Assembly (NCBI RefSeq): GCF_016863095.1
Contig: NZ_BOOF01000013.1
Location: 124,001 to 188,000 of the forward strand
DNA from: Microbispora siamensis
GTDB lineage: Bacteria > Actinomycetota > Actinomycetes > Streptosporangiales > Streptosporangiaceae
Direction of reading: 5' to 3'
DNA: 64,000 bases
Below, in pieces: positions 28,246 to 37,434 of this stretch (within the stretch, counting starts at the first letter, position 1; each line of letters opens with the position of its first letter). A model generated the notes under the pieces. The model ran no database searches, was not told the DNA's origin, and saw only the letters and a program-made list of their open reading frames with translations. Made by a program: the position numbers and the translations under genes.

Positions 28246-29616
28246 CTACCGGCCCCTGACGCACTTGTCATAGAGGTCCAGCAACCGGCCGCCCGGGTCG
28301 TAAGCGCGTTTGACCGGCCAGTAGGCGTCTCCGTTGTAAAGCCGCCAGAACTCCTCACGCTCGTAGAAAGAGGTGGAGTACAGCGACTTGTGGCCGTCGA
28401 GCGAGTGAACTGCCCGCTCGATCAGCCGGTTGTAGTAACCGTCGTACTGTCCGCGCGGCAGCGGAACCATGCCCCAGAAGCCGAAGTTCACGTACAGGCG
28501 GCCGGGCTCCAGGGGGTAGAGGGCCCACCGGTCGGTCGCCTTGAGCGGGCACATCCACACCGGGGTCATGCCGACCTTGTCGTGGAAGACCTCCAGGAAC
28601 TCGGCGGCGCGCTCGATCGGCACCTCGACGTCCTGGATGACCGACTCGTGCACCGGGTTGTTCCGCCAGCGGTCGATCCGGGCGGTCACGCCGTACCTCT
28701 GGTCGAGGCCGACGAGCTTGCGATAGACGTCCGACCGCAGGTAGCGGCGCGGGAGGAGCGAGCGGACCAGCGGCTGCTGCACGCCGAAGGCGCGCGAGCA
28801 CCAGAACCAGTCGGTGTCCCAGCGCCACAGGTAATCGCGCACGGTCAGCCAGTCGCGGACGCGGCTGCGGATCGACTGGTAGTAGATCCGCATGCCGGTG
28901 TAGTCGGACGTGTAGGGCGCCCGGTCGGAGAACGAGCCGATCGTGATGTACAGCTCGTCGGGGCCGAAGAACGTGCCGTCGACGAAGTCCACCTGCTCGC
29001 CGTCGTGCTCGCGGCTCTCGCAGATCTCCTGCATGGCGAGCATGCACTTGTCGGCGTCGCTGAAGCGGATGTGCGTCAGCTTGACGTACGGCTTCACCCG
29101 GGCCAGCTTGATCCGGATGCGCAGGGCGTAGCCGAGCGTGCCGTAGGAGTTGGGGAACGCGTGGAACAGGTCCGCGTGCTCGTTGTCGGGCCGGGCCACC
29201 ACGATCCGCCCGTCGCCGGTGAGGATCTCCAGTTCCTCGACCGACTCGTGCGGCAGGCCGTCCTTGAAGCTCGTCGACTCGATGCCGAGACCGGTGACCG
29301 CGCCGCCCAGCGTGATCGTCTTGAGCTGCGGCACGACGTACGGCATGAGCCCGTACGGCAACGTGGCGTCCACCAGGTTCTCGTACGTCGTCATGCCCTG
29401 GACCTCGGCCGTCATGGTCACCGGGTCCACGTGGATGACCTGGTCCAGATCGCGGGCGGACAGCGTGGCCGTCTTGGCCGGCGTGCGGAAGCGGAACAGG
29501 TTCGTCGTCGCCTTGGCCAGCCGGGGAGCCGCGTCCGCCGGAATGGCCGCGTAGGAGTTCCTGATCTGCTCGACGGCCTGCTGATGGGCGGTCATACTGG
29601 CCGTGCGCTCTGGCAT
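28246..29616 (-). CDS. tmsA: FAD-binding reductase of 10-methyl fatty acid synthesis (TmsA/BfaA-type)
   Basis: 456 residues. The N-terminal FAD-binding (PCMH) domain spans about 30-200: TTNLFRFR, VDPVTMTAEVQGMTTYENLV, QLKTITLGGAVTGLGIESTS. The C-terminal half is like the DHCR24/delta-24-sterol-reductase group (DWFWCSRAFGVQQPLVR, WALYPLEPGRLYVNFGFWG). In the Tms/Bfa system this flavoprotein reduces 10-methylene to 10-methyl acyl chains with NADPH. Start ATG behind GGGGGTGG. Gene order tmsA-tmsB with a 25-bp gap agrees with that operon. Together they predict 10-methyl branched fatty acids in the membrane. Confidence 0.82.
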   Translation of the reverse strand: MPERTASMTAHQQAVEQIRNSYAAIPADAAPRLAKATTNLFRFRTPAKTATLSARDLDQVIHVDPVTMTAEVQGMTTYENLVDATLPYGLMPYVVPQLKTITLGGAVTGLGIESTSFKDGLPHESVEELEILTGDGRIVVARPDNEHADLFHAFPNSYGTLGYALRIRIKLARVKPYVKLTHIRFSDADKCMLAMQEICESREHDGEQVDFVDGTFFGPDELYITIGSFSDRAPYTSDYTGMRIYYQSIRSRVRDWLTVRDYLWRWDTDWFWCSRAFGVQQPLVRSLLPRRYLRSDVYRKLVGLDQRYGVTARIDRWRNNPVHESVIQDVEVPIERAAEFLEVFHDKVGMTPVWMCPLKATDRWALYPLEPGRLYVNFGFWGMVPLPRGQYDGYYNRLIERAVHSLDGHKSLYSTSFYEREEFWRLYNGDAYWPVKRAYDPGGRLLDLYDKCVRGR

Positions 29617-29801
29617 GACACCACCCCCATGGATCGTAGAGATCGCCTCTTGGCACGCTATCCCCGGAGGGGAACGCAGACCAGAGTAGACACGTTACGC
29701 CCGCGAAAACTATCTGGAATTCCCGCGGCGCCCCGTCGGCGTAGATCGTATCCTGCCCTTTCTCATCGCCTCCGCCGCCCCTGCCGTAACTGTGGAAACC
29801 G

Positions 29802-30791
29802 TCATGACCTGGGTTGACGCCGGCGGACGAGCGGGTCGGCGCCGTTGACCACGTTGACGACGGGACGGCCCTCCACCGCCGCGGTGAGGTTGTCCAGCAC
29901 GCACCGGATCAGCCGGGTCGTCGCCTCGGGCGTGACCCCGGCCGCGTGCGGCGACAGCAGGACCCGGGGGCAGGAGCGCAGCGGGTCGTCCGGCGGCGGG
30001 GGCTCGCTGTCGTACACGTCCAGCGCCGCGCCGGCGAGGTGACCGGACTCCAGCGCGGCCAGCAGCGCCGCCTGGTCGACCACCCCGCCCCGCGCCGCGT
30101 TGACCAGCACCGACCCCTTCGGCATGCGGGCGATCCCGGCGGCGTCGATCAGCCCGCGGGTCTCCGGCGCGAGCGGCACGGCCAGGACGAGCACGTCGCT
30201 GCCCGCCACCAGCGCGTCGAGGTCCAGGTAGGCCGCGCCGTACGACTCGGGCTTGGGCGTGCGCGACCAGTAGGAGACCCGGCAGCCGAGCGCGCCGAAC
30301 AGGCGTGCGCAGGCCGCGCCGATCGGCCCGAAGCCGATCACTCCCACCCGGCATCCGGCGAGCTCGCGGCGCTGGTAGGCGAACTGCGGCCACTCCCCCG
30401 CCCGCATGTCCCTGTCGCCGTCCGCGAGGTGGCGCAGCAGCGCCAGCGCGGCGGCCAGGCACCACTCGGCCACCGCGGCGGCGTTCACCCCCGCGGTGTT
30501 GGCGAGGGGCACCCCGGCGCGGGCCAGCGCCTCCAGGTCGTGCCCGTCCACACCGACCGACGGCTGCTGCACGAACGCCAGGCGCGGCGCCAGCCGTACG
30601 GCCTCGGCGTCGAGGGCCAGGGCCCCGCTCCAGTCGCCGACGACGATCTCGGCCTCGGGCAGCGCGTCCAGCAGCGCCGCGCGGTCGTGGCGGGCGGGGA
30701 CACGCACCTCGACGCGGCCGTCGAGGTCGGCGAGCAGGCCGCGCACCGCGGTCTCCGGAAGCGGCGGCAGCGCGAGAACATTCCACGTCAC
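29802..30791 (-). CDS. D-isomer-specific 2-hydroxyacid dehydrogenase
   Basis: 329 residues with the two-domain D-2-hydroxyacid dehydrogenase layout: a C-terminal-flanked NAD domain with GVIGFGPIGAA (GxGxxG), the catalytic Arg in NAARGGVVD, an acidic residue in ALDVYDSEP and the catalytic His in LSPHAAG. It would reversibly oxidise a D-2-hydroxyacid with NAD(P). GTG start with no clear Shine-Dalgarno. Divergent from the racemase, sharing a KstR-like operator region. Substrate unknown; phosphoglycerate is unlikely because there is no ACT domain. Confidence 0.9.
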   Translation of the reverse strand: MTWNVLALPPLPETAVRGLLADLDGRVEVRVPARHDRAALLDALPEAEIVVGDWSGALALDAEAVRLAPRLAFVQQPSVGVDGHDLEALARAGVPLANTAGVNAAAVAEWCLAAALALLRHLADGDRDMRAGEWPQFAYQRRELAGCRVGVIGFGPIGAACARLFGALGCRVSYWSRTPKPESYGAAYLDLDALVAGSDVLVLAVPLAPETRGLIDAAGIARMPKGSVLVNAARGGVVDQAALLAALESGHLAGAALDVYDSEPPPPDDPLRSCPRVLLSPHAAGVTPEATTRLIRCVLDNLTAAVEGRPVVNVVNGADPLVRRRQPRS

Positions 30792-30813
30792 GGGCGCAGT
30801 CTCGCACGCCTAC

Positions 30814-30827
30814 AGAAACATGTTCTA
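30814..30827. promoter_or_regulatory. KstR-like operator in divergent promoter
   Basis: AGAAACATGTTCTA fits the TnnAACnnGTTnnA palindrome of the TetR regulator KstR at all positions except the first base. It lies between the 2-hydroxyacid dehydrogenase and the alpha-methylacyl-CoA racemase, a class of gene found in KstR-controlled sterol and branched-lipid catabolism. Only 14 bp, so chance similarity is possible. Confidence 0.45.
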
Positions 30828-30866
30828 CTTGTCGCGTGAACTGATGCCGCTGCGAGGAGGGCGCGG

Positions 30867-31985
30867 ATGGAAGAGTCGCGGGGACCGCTGGCGGGGATCC
30901 GGGTGCTGGAACTGGCCGGTCTCGCGCCCGGGCCGTTCGCCGGGATGATGCTCGCCGACCACGGCGCCGAGGTGCTGCGGATCGACCGGGTGAAGGCCGT
31001 GAGCGACGCCCCGCGCCGCGACGTGATGGACCGCGGCAAGCGGACGATCGGCCTGGACCTCAAGTCCCCGGAGGGGGTCGCCGCCTTCAAGCGGCTCGCC
31101 GAGCGGGCCGACGTGGTGATCGAAGTCTTCCGGCCCGGGGTCGCCGAACGGCTCGGCATCGGGCCCGCCGACCTCCACGCGGTCAACGAACGGCTGGTCT
31201 ACGGCCGCATGACCGGCTGGGGACAGGACGGCCCGCTCGCCTCCACGGCCGGGCACGACATCGACTACATCGCCATCGCCGGAGTGCTGTCGATGCTGGG
31301 CCGCGAGGGCGGCAAGCCCACCCCGCCGATCAACATCCTCGGCGACTTCGCCGGCGGCGGGCTCATGCTGGCGTACGGCGTGCTGCTGGCCCTGCTGGAA
31401 CGTGAGCGCACCGGGCGCGGCCGGGTGGTGGACGCCGCGATGGTGGACGGCGCCGCGCTGCTGTTCTCGATGTTCTACGGCGGGGTGCACTCCGGCCACT
31501 GGGGCCCGCGCGGCACCAACCTCCTCGACACCGGCGCCCCCATGTACGACACGTACGAGACGGCCGACGGCGGCCATCTCGCCGTGGGCGCGCTCGAGCC
31601 GCAGTTCTGGGCGGAGATGCTCGCCCGGATGGGCATCGACGACATGCCCGACCGCGACGACCGGGCGAACTGGCCGGCCATCAGGGAGCGGCTGACCGAG
31701 GCGTTCCGGTCGCGCACCCGCGCCGAGTGGGAGGCGGTCTTCGAGGGATCCGACGCCTGCGTGTCCCCCGTGCTCGACCCTCGCGAGGCCGTCCGGCATC
31801 CGCACAACCAGGCGCGCGGCACGTTCGTGGAGGTCGGCGGGCTGCCGCAGGCCGCGCCCGCGCCCCGGCTGGTGGGCGTGCCGTGCGGCGACCTGGCCCC
31901 GGCCACCCGGCTGCACGACCTGAGCGGCTGGGGCCTGCCCGGCGACGAGGCGAAGGCCCTGCGCGCCGCCGGCGTGCTGGCCTGA
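30867..31985 (+). CDS. Alpha-methylacyl-CoA racemase (CaiB/BaiF family)
   Basis: 372 residues of the type III CoA-transferase fold. Residues corresponding to the proton-transfer set of Mycobacterium tuberculosis MCR (His126, Asp156, Glu241) are present as His130 (STAGHDIDY), Asp160 (NILGDFAGGG) and Glu244 (GALEPQFW), and the family's CoA-transferase aspartate is not needed. It should interconvert 2R- and 2S-methylacyl-CoA so that methyl-branched chains (sterol side chains, branched fatty acids) can enter beta-oxidation. GAGGAGG precedes the ATG. A KstR-like site lies upstream. Confidence 0.88.
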   Translation: MEESRGPLAGIRVLELAGLAPGPFAGMMLADHGAEVLRIDRVKAVSDAPRRDVMDRGKRTIGLDLKSPEGVAAFKRLAERADVVIEVFRPGVAERLGIGPADLHAVNERLVYGRMTGWGQDGPLASTAGHDIDYIAIAGVLSMLGREGGKPTPPINILGDFAGGGLMLAYGVLLALLERERTGRGRVVDAAMVDGAALLFSMFYGGVHSGHWGPRGTNLLDTGAPMYDTYETADGGHLAVGALEPQFWAEMLARMGIDDMPDRDDRANWPAIRERLTEAFRSRTRAEWEAVFEGSDACVSPVLDPREAVRHPHNQARGTFVEVGGLPQAAPAPRLVGVPCGDLAPATRLHDLSGWGLPGDEAKALRAAGVLA

Positions 31986-32089
31986 CCGGGCCGCCGTGAC
32001 CGTGCTGCCGGCCTGACCGCCTCCCCCGCCCGTGCTGCCCTGACCCCGGCTCCCATTTCCCCCGCGACGATCGAGGAGTTCTCCCGCAC

Positions 32090-32737
32090 ATGGACCTTTT
32101 CGAGGCCCTCTACACGACCCGCGCCATGCGGCGGGTCAAGCCCGACCCGATCCCGATGGAGGTCCAGGAACGCATCCTGGACGCCGCCGTCCGCGCCCCC
32201 AGCGCCGGCAACACCCAGGGCTGGCGGTTCCTGCTCGTGGACGATCCCGAGGTGAAGTCCCAGCTGGGGCCGCTGTACCGGGACGCGCTCGGCAGGCTGT
32301 TCGAGGGGCACTACAAGCCGATGCGCGAGCGGGCCGAGGCGACCGGCGACACCCGCACGCTCAACGTGCTGCGGTCGGCGCAGCACCTGGCCGACCACTT
32401 CGAGTCCTATCCCCTGCTGATGTTCGCCTTCACCCGCAACGACCCGAGCGGCGGTTCCATCTACCCCTCGGTGTGGAGCGCCCAGCTGGCCGCCCGCGCC
32501 TTCGGCGTGGGCAGCGCGCTGACGTCCGTGCTGGGGCTGTTCCACGGCGCGGAGACGATGCGGATCCTCGGCGTGCCCGAGGACAAGGGCTGGCAGGTGG
32601 CGTGCATGGTCACCTTCGGCTACCCGACCGGCCGCTGGGACGTGGCCCCGCGCCGCCCCGCCCACGAGGTCGCCTACCGCAACCAGTGGGGTGAGCCGGT
32701 GGGCTTCGAGATCCCCGAGCCCCTCTGGACGCCCTGA
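32090..32737 (+). CDS. Nitroreductase family protein
   Basis: 215 residues. FMN-binding signatures: TTRAMRRVKPDPIP at the N-terminus (basic residues that contact the FMN phosphate), APSAGNTQGWRFLLV, and GVGSALTSV before the central helix. Members reduce nitroaromatics, quinones or flavin-like substrates with NAD(P)H, and the family also includes enoyl reductase-like and F420-related branches. It follows the racemase on the same strand after 104 bp. Start ATG has GAGGAG about 11 bases upstream. Confidence 0.88.
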   Translation: MDLFEALYTTRAMRRVKPDPIPMEVQERILDAAVRAPSAGNTQGWRFLLVDDPEVKSQLGPLYRDALGRLFEGHYKPMRERAEATGDTRTLNVLRSAQHLADHFESYPLLMFAFTRNDPSGGSIYPSVWSAQLAARAFGVGSALTSVLGLFHGAETMRILGVPEDKGWQVACMVTFGYPTGRWDVAPRRPAHEVAYRNQWGEPVGFEIPEPLWTP

Positions 32738-32752
32738 GCCGATCACGCTGAC

Positions 32753-32832
32753 CGCCCTCCAATGAAGCAGGTATTGAATCGAATGTAGTACATCTACTAC
32801 ATTCGAGAGCACGATTACTTCATTGGAGGGCG
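32753..32832. promoter_or_regulatory. 80-bp nested inverted repeat with promoter, upstream of the ABC/XRE operon
   Basis: Outer arms CGCCCTCCAATGAAG (32753-32767) and its exact complement at 32818-32832 enclose inner arms TCGAATGTAGTA (32779-32790) and its complement at 32795-32806 around CATC. The two unpaired flanks are 11 bases each. The right outer arm contains the GGAGGG ribosome-binding site of the ABC ATPase (ATG 32834). A -35-like TTGAAT (32774-32779) and -10-like TACATT (32798-32803), 18 bp apart, place the inner repeat over the promoter, suggesting an operator. If transcription starts further upstream the outer stem would mask the ribosome-binding site. Confidence 0.75.
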
Positions 32833-32833
32833 C

Positions 32834-33697
32834 ATGCACGACGTCGTCATCCGCGTACGCGGACTCCGCATGGCGTACGGGCCCATCCAGGTGCTCAAGG
32901 GCGTCGACCTCGACCTGCGCAGGGGCGAGGTGTTCACGCTGCTGGGGCCCAACGGCGCCGGCAAGACCACCCTGGTCGAGATCCTGGAAGGGTTCCGTAC
33001 GGGCTGGTCGGGCGAGGTCGAGGTGCTCGGCGAGAACCCGGCTCGGGCCGGGGACGCCTGGCGGGCGCGGCTCGGTGTGGTGATGCAGTCGTGGCGCGAC
33101 CATCCCCGCTGGCGGGCGCGCGACCTGCTCGCGCACGTCGCGGCGCACTACGAGAAGCCGCGCGACGTGGACGAGCTGCTCGCCACGCTCGGCCTGACCG
33201 AGGCGGCGCGAAACCGGGTCGGGGTGTTGTCCGGGGGCCAGCGCCGCCGCCTGGACGTCGCGCTCGGCATCGTCGGCCGTCCCGACGTGCTGTTCCTCGA
33301 CGAGCCCACGACCGGGTTCGACCCCGAGGCCCGGCGGGAGTTCCACCTGCTGATCGAGCGGCTGGCCGGCGACGAGGGGCTGACCGTCCTGCTCACCACG
33401 CACGACCTGGCCGAGGCCGAGCGGCTGTCCGGGCGGATCGCCGTACTCGTGGCCGGGCGGGTGGTCACCTGCGGCAGTCCGGCCGAGCTGGCCCGTGCCG
33501 TGCAGGCGCCGTCGCTGGTGCGCTGGGAGGACGGCGAGCTGGAGACCGCCGACCCGTCCGGCGTGGCGTGGGACCTGCACCGGCGGTACGGCGGCCCGGT
33601 CCCCGGGCTGGAGATCAGGCGGCCGACCCTGGAGGAGAGCTACCTGGATCTCATCGACGAGACGCGCGAGACGGCGACCGTGGGAGGGACGCGATGA
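32834..33697 (+). CDS. ABC-2 type transporter ATP-binding protein
   Basis: 287 residues. Walker A GPNGAGKTTLVE, Q-loop, signature LSGGQRRRLDVALG, Walker B VLFLDEPTTGFDP, H-loop TTHDLAEAE, and the C-terminal extension found in DrrA-like drug or lipid exporters. It energises the permease encoded next with a 4-bp ATGA overlap. First gene of a four-gene unit that includes an XRE regulator and a small membrane protein. The substrate is unknown. Confidence 0.93.
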   Translation: MHDVVIRVRGLRMAYGPIQVLKGVDLDLRRGEVFTLLGPNGAGKTTLVEILEGFRTGWSGEVEVLGENPARAGDAWRARLGVVMQSWRDHPRWRARDLLAHVAAHYEKPRDVDELLATLGLTEAARNRVGVLSGGQRRRLDVALGIVGRPDVLFLDEPTTGFDPEARREFHLLIERLAGDEGLTVLLTTHDLAEAERLSGRIAVLVAGRVVTCGSPAELARAVQAPSLVRWEDGELETADPSGVAWDLHRRYGGPVPGLEIRRPTLEESYLDLIDETRETATVGGTR

Positions 33698-34485
33698 ACG
33701 CGACGACGCTGGGGCTGCGGCGGGGCTGGACCGAGCAGCTCAACCTCTGGAGCGACCGCAAGGAGCTGCTGAACGCCCTCGTCGGGACCGTCGGCACCTA
33801 CGTGGTGCTCGTCCTGTTCATCGGGGACGACAACGTGCCCGGCGCACCCGTGTCCATGGCGGCGTTCATGACGCCGGGCTTCCTGGCGTTCGCGGTCTTC
33901 TCGACCGGGCTGATGGGGCTGCCGATGCTGATCGCCGCGGACCGCGAGGAGGGCACGCTCATGCGAGCCCGCACGCTGCCCCGGGGCATCCGCGTCTACC
34001 TGACCGGGCGGGCCGTCTCGACGCTGCTGACGATCGCGCTGAACGCCGCGCTCGTCCTGCTGGTGGCCGTGCCGCTCGCCGGGGTGACCGCGCCGGCGAC
34101 GCCCGCGCGGTGGTTCACGCTCGCCTGGGTCCTGGTGCTGGGCACGCTGGCCGTCGTGCCGCTGGGCGCGATGATCGGCAGCCTGGTGTCCGGCCCGAAG
34201 GCGGCCGCGGCCATGCTCGCCCTGCCGTCGATGCTCCTGATGCTCGTCTCCGGGGTGATGTTCCCGCTGGAGGCGCTGCCCGGCCTGGTGCGCGGCATCG
34301 CCCAGTTCTTCCCCCTCTATTGGCAGGGCCTCGGGCTGCGCGCGGCGTTCCTGCCCGACTCCGTCCTCGCGACCGAGCTCGGGCACAGCTGGCCGCTCGG
34401 CCGGGCGGCGGCCGTTCTGGGAGCATGGGCGGTCGGCGGTATGGTGCTAGCCCCCTGGCTGCTGCGCCGGGTCCGCGGAAGATGA
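33694..34485 (+). CDS. ABC-2 type transporter permease
   Basis: 263 residues with six predicted membrane segments and the ABC-2 permease layout: a cytoplasmic N-terminus, LIAADREEGTLMRARTLPRG coupling region after the second segment, and the VSGVMFPLEALPGLVRGIAQFFPL stretch typical of the family. The ATG overlaps the ATPase stop (ATGA), indicating translational coupling. Likely exports a drug, peptide or lipid with its ATPase partner. Confidence 0.92.
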   Translation: MNATTLGLRRGWTEQLNLWSDRKELLNALVGTVGTYVVLVLFIGDDNVPGAPVSMAAFMTPGFLAFAVFSTGLMGLPMLIAADREEGTLMRARTLPRGIRVYLTGRAVSTLLTIALNAALVLLVAVPLAGVTAPATPARWFTLAWVLVLGTLAVVPLGAMIGSLVSGPKAAAAMLALPSMLLMLVSGVMFPLEALPGLVRGIAQFFPLYWQGLGLRAAFLPDSVLATELGHSWPLGRAAAVLGAWAVGGMVLAPWLLRRVRGR

Positions 34486-34515
34486 GCGGACTCATGGGCC
34501 CGACGGAGGTGAGAC

Positions 34516-34749
34516 GTGGCCGAGGAGCCGGTGTTCAACCGCATCGCGGTGCTGAGGGCCGACCGCGGGGTCTCGCGCCGGGATCTGGCCGCCGCGCTCG
34601 GGGTGCACTACCAGACGGTGGGCTACCTGGAGCGCGGCGAGTACAGCCCGAGCCTTCACCTGGCCCTGCGGATCGCCGAGTTCTTCGAGGTGCCGGTGGA
34701 GGTCGTCTTCTCCCTCAAGCCGTTTCCCAAACTGGGGAGCGCGTCGTGA
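34516..34749 (+). CDS. XRE family helix-turn-helix regulator
   Basis: 77 residues, essentially one HTH domain: RNIA-like start FNRIAVLRADRGVSRRDLAAALGVHYQTVGYLERGEYSPSL, followed by the hydrophobic dimer segment LRIAEFFEVPVEVVFSL seen in the YozG/Xre-like group that accompanies ABC transporters and membrane proteins. GTG start with GGAGG upstream. Third gene of the exporter operon, stop overlapping the next gene (GTGA). It is the obvious candidate to bind the inverted repeat at 32779-32806. Confidence 0.88.
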   Translation: MAEEPVFNRIAVLRADRGVSRRDLAAALGVHYQTVGYLERGEYSPSLHLALRIAEFFEVPVEVVFSLKPFPKLGSAS

Positions 34750-35315
34750 ACCTGCGCGAACGCTGGAACCTCCACGTGGCCCGGTCGATGGAGCAGGACC
34801 GCCTCGTGGCGCTGCACCGCACCCGGCGGCGGCGCCGCCTGCTCGTCGTGGCGGGCGCGGCCAGCGTGCTGCTGCTGTGGGCGGACGCCGCGGTGTCGTG
34901 GGCGATCGCCCCGAGCGACACCGCCGTCCGGGTGAACCTCGTGCTGCTGGTGGTCATGCTGGCGATCTACGTCCCGGTCGTGACCGCGCTGAACAGCGCC
35001 ACCCGCGGGCTCGCCTCGCTGCCGGAGACCCACCTCGACGAGCGGCAGGTCGCCGAGCGGCTCCGGGCGCACACGTACGCGAACAGGGTGATGCGACTCA
35101 TCCTGGCCGGCCTGGCGGCGTTCGTCGTGGTCGCGACGTGGAGCGAGGGAGACAAGTCCCAGATCCCCGCCGCGGCCGTGTTCCTCGGCGTCTTCGCCCT
35201 GTGGTGGACGCACTTCCTGCTGCCGTTGCTGGTCGCCGGGTGGCGGCTGCCCGACCCGCCGCCGGACGACGACCGGGACGACGGGCAGAACGACGATCAG
35301 GCCGGCGTCGCCTGA
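34746..35315 (+). CDS. Membrane protein of the ABC/XRE operon
   Basis: 189 residues with about four hydrophobic segments, a basic N-terminus (HRTRRRRR) and an acidic C-terminal tail (PPPDDDRDD). GTG start overlaps the XRE stop by 4 bp (GTGA). XRE regulator-plus-membrane-protein pairs of this form are common in actinobacteria, but the membrane partner's role is unknown; it may be a sensor or immunity protein. Its last 19 bases overlap the convergent gene at 35297-35806. Confidence 0.78.
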   Translation: MNLRERWNLHVARSMEQDRLVALHRTRRRRRLLVVAGAASVLLLWADAAVSWAIAPSDTAVRVNLVLLVVMLAIYVPVVTALNSATRGLASLPETHLDERQVAERLRAHTYANRVMRLILAGLAAFVVVATWSEGDKSQIPAAAVFLGVFALWWTHFLLPLLVAGWRLPDPPPDDDRDDGQNDDQAGVA

Positions 35316-35806
35316 ACCTGCGCCGGGGGCCCGGAGGGCTCCCCGAACGACGGCAGCGTGGCCACGAAGAGGTCGACGCCCCCGGGGTGGTGGATCTCCA
35401 GGTCGGTGGTGAAGGCGCGGGCCGGGGTGCCGCCCGACTCGGTGTGCTTCCACACCTGCTGCCAGGCCTCGACGAGCGCGCCCGGCATCGGTCCCCGCGC
35501 CTCGAACAGCAGCGCGGGCACGCCCGGCACCCGCACGGCGACCATGCCCTCGGGCAGTCGCGCCGCCGTACGCACGGCCACGCCGACGATCTGGGTGTAG
35601 GCGCCGTTGTGGTCGCTCTCGTAGTCGGTCAGCACGGCGTACAGGTTCTCGTCGATCCGGCCGGGCACGTGCGCGAAGGCTCCGGGCGCTCCGGCGCGAG
35701 CCCACAGGGCCGGCAGCTGGGCGCGGGCCTGGTCCGCCTCCGCCGCGTTGGTCGTCCGTACGGCATAGCCGACGACGAGCGTCTCCGGACGGTCAACGAT
35801 GATCAC
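35297..35806 (-). CDS. GyrI-like/effector-binding domain protein
   Basis: 169 residues resembling stand-alone GyrI-like (AraC effector-binding, SOUL-related) domains: ETLVVGYAVRTTNAAEADQ at the N-terminus, DYESDHNGAYTQIVGVAV in the middle and ARAFTTDLEIHHPGG near the end. Such domains bind small hydrophobic ligands; the stand-alone forms have no fixed function. GTG start with AAGGAG five to six bases upstream. Its 3' end overlaps the convergent membrane protein gene by 19 bp. Confidence 0.72.
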   Translation of the reverse strand: MIIVDRPETLVVGYAVRTTNAAEADQARAQLPALWARAGAPGAFAHVPGRIDENLYAVLTDYESDHNGAYTQIVGVAVRTAARLPEGMVAVRVPGVPALLFEARGPMPGALVEAWQQVWKHTESGGTPARAFTTDLEIHHPGGVDLFVATLPSFGEPSGPPAQVQATPA

Positions 35807-35883
35807 ATGCTCTCCTTTCAGGCGAGGTCAATGTATCCCGTGTCCGGGTCTGCTCCGGCGTCGGCCGGGAATGCCGGATATGA

Positions 35884-37350
<1,467 letters not shown>

Positions 37351-37386
37351 CTCCTCCTATTCCGTACAGGAATATCGAGCTCTCTG

Positions 37387-37422
37387 GGGGTAGTGCGTCC
37401 GTGTTACCGACCGCACTACCCC
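37387..37422 (+). terminator. Hairpin between guaB1 and the stress protein gene
   Basis: Perfect 11-bp inverted repeat GGGGTAGTGCG (37387-37397) and complement (37412-37422) with a 14-base loop, directly before the GGAGG of the next gene. Either the guaB1 terminator or an operator/leader hairpin for the stress protein gene. Confidence 0.55.
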
Positions 37423-37434
37423 GCGGAGGCGATC

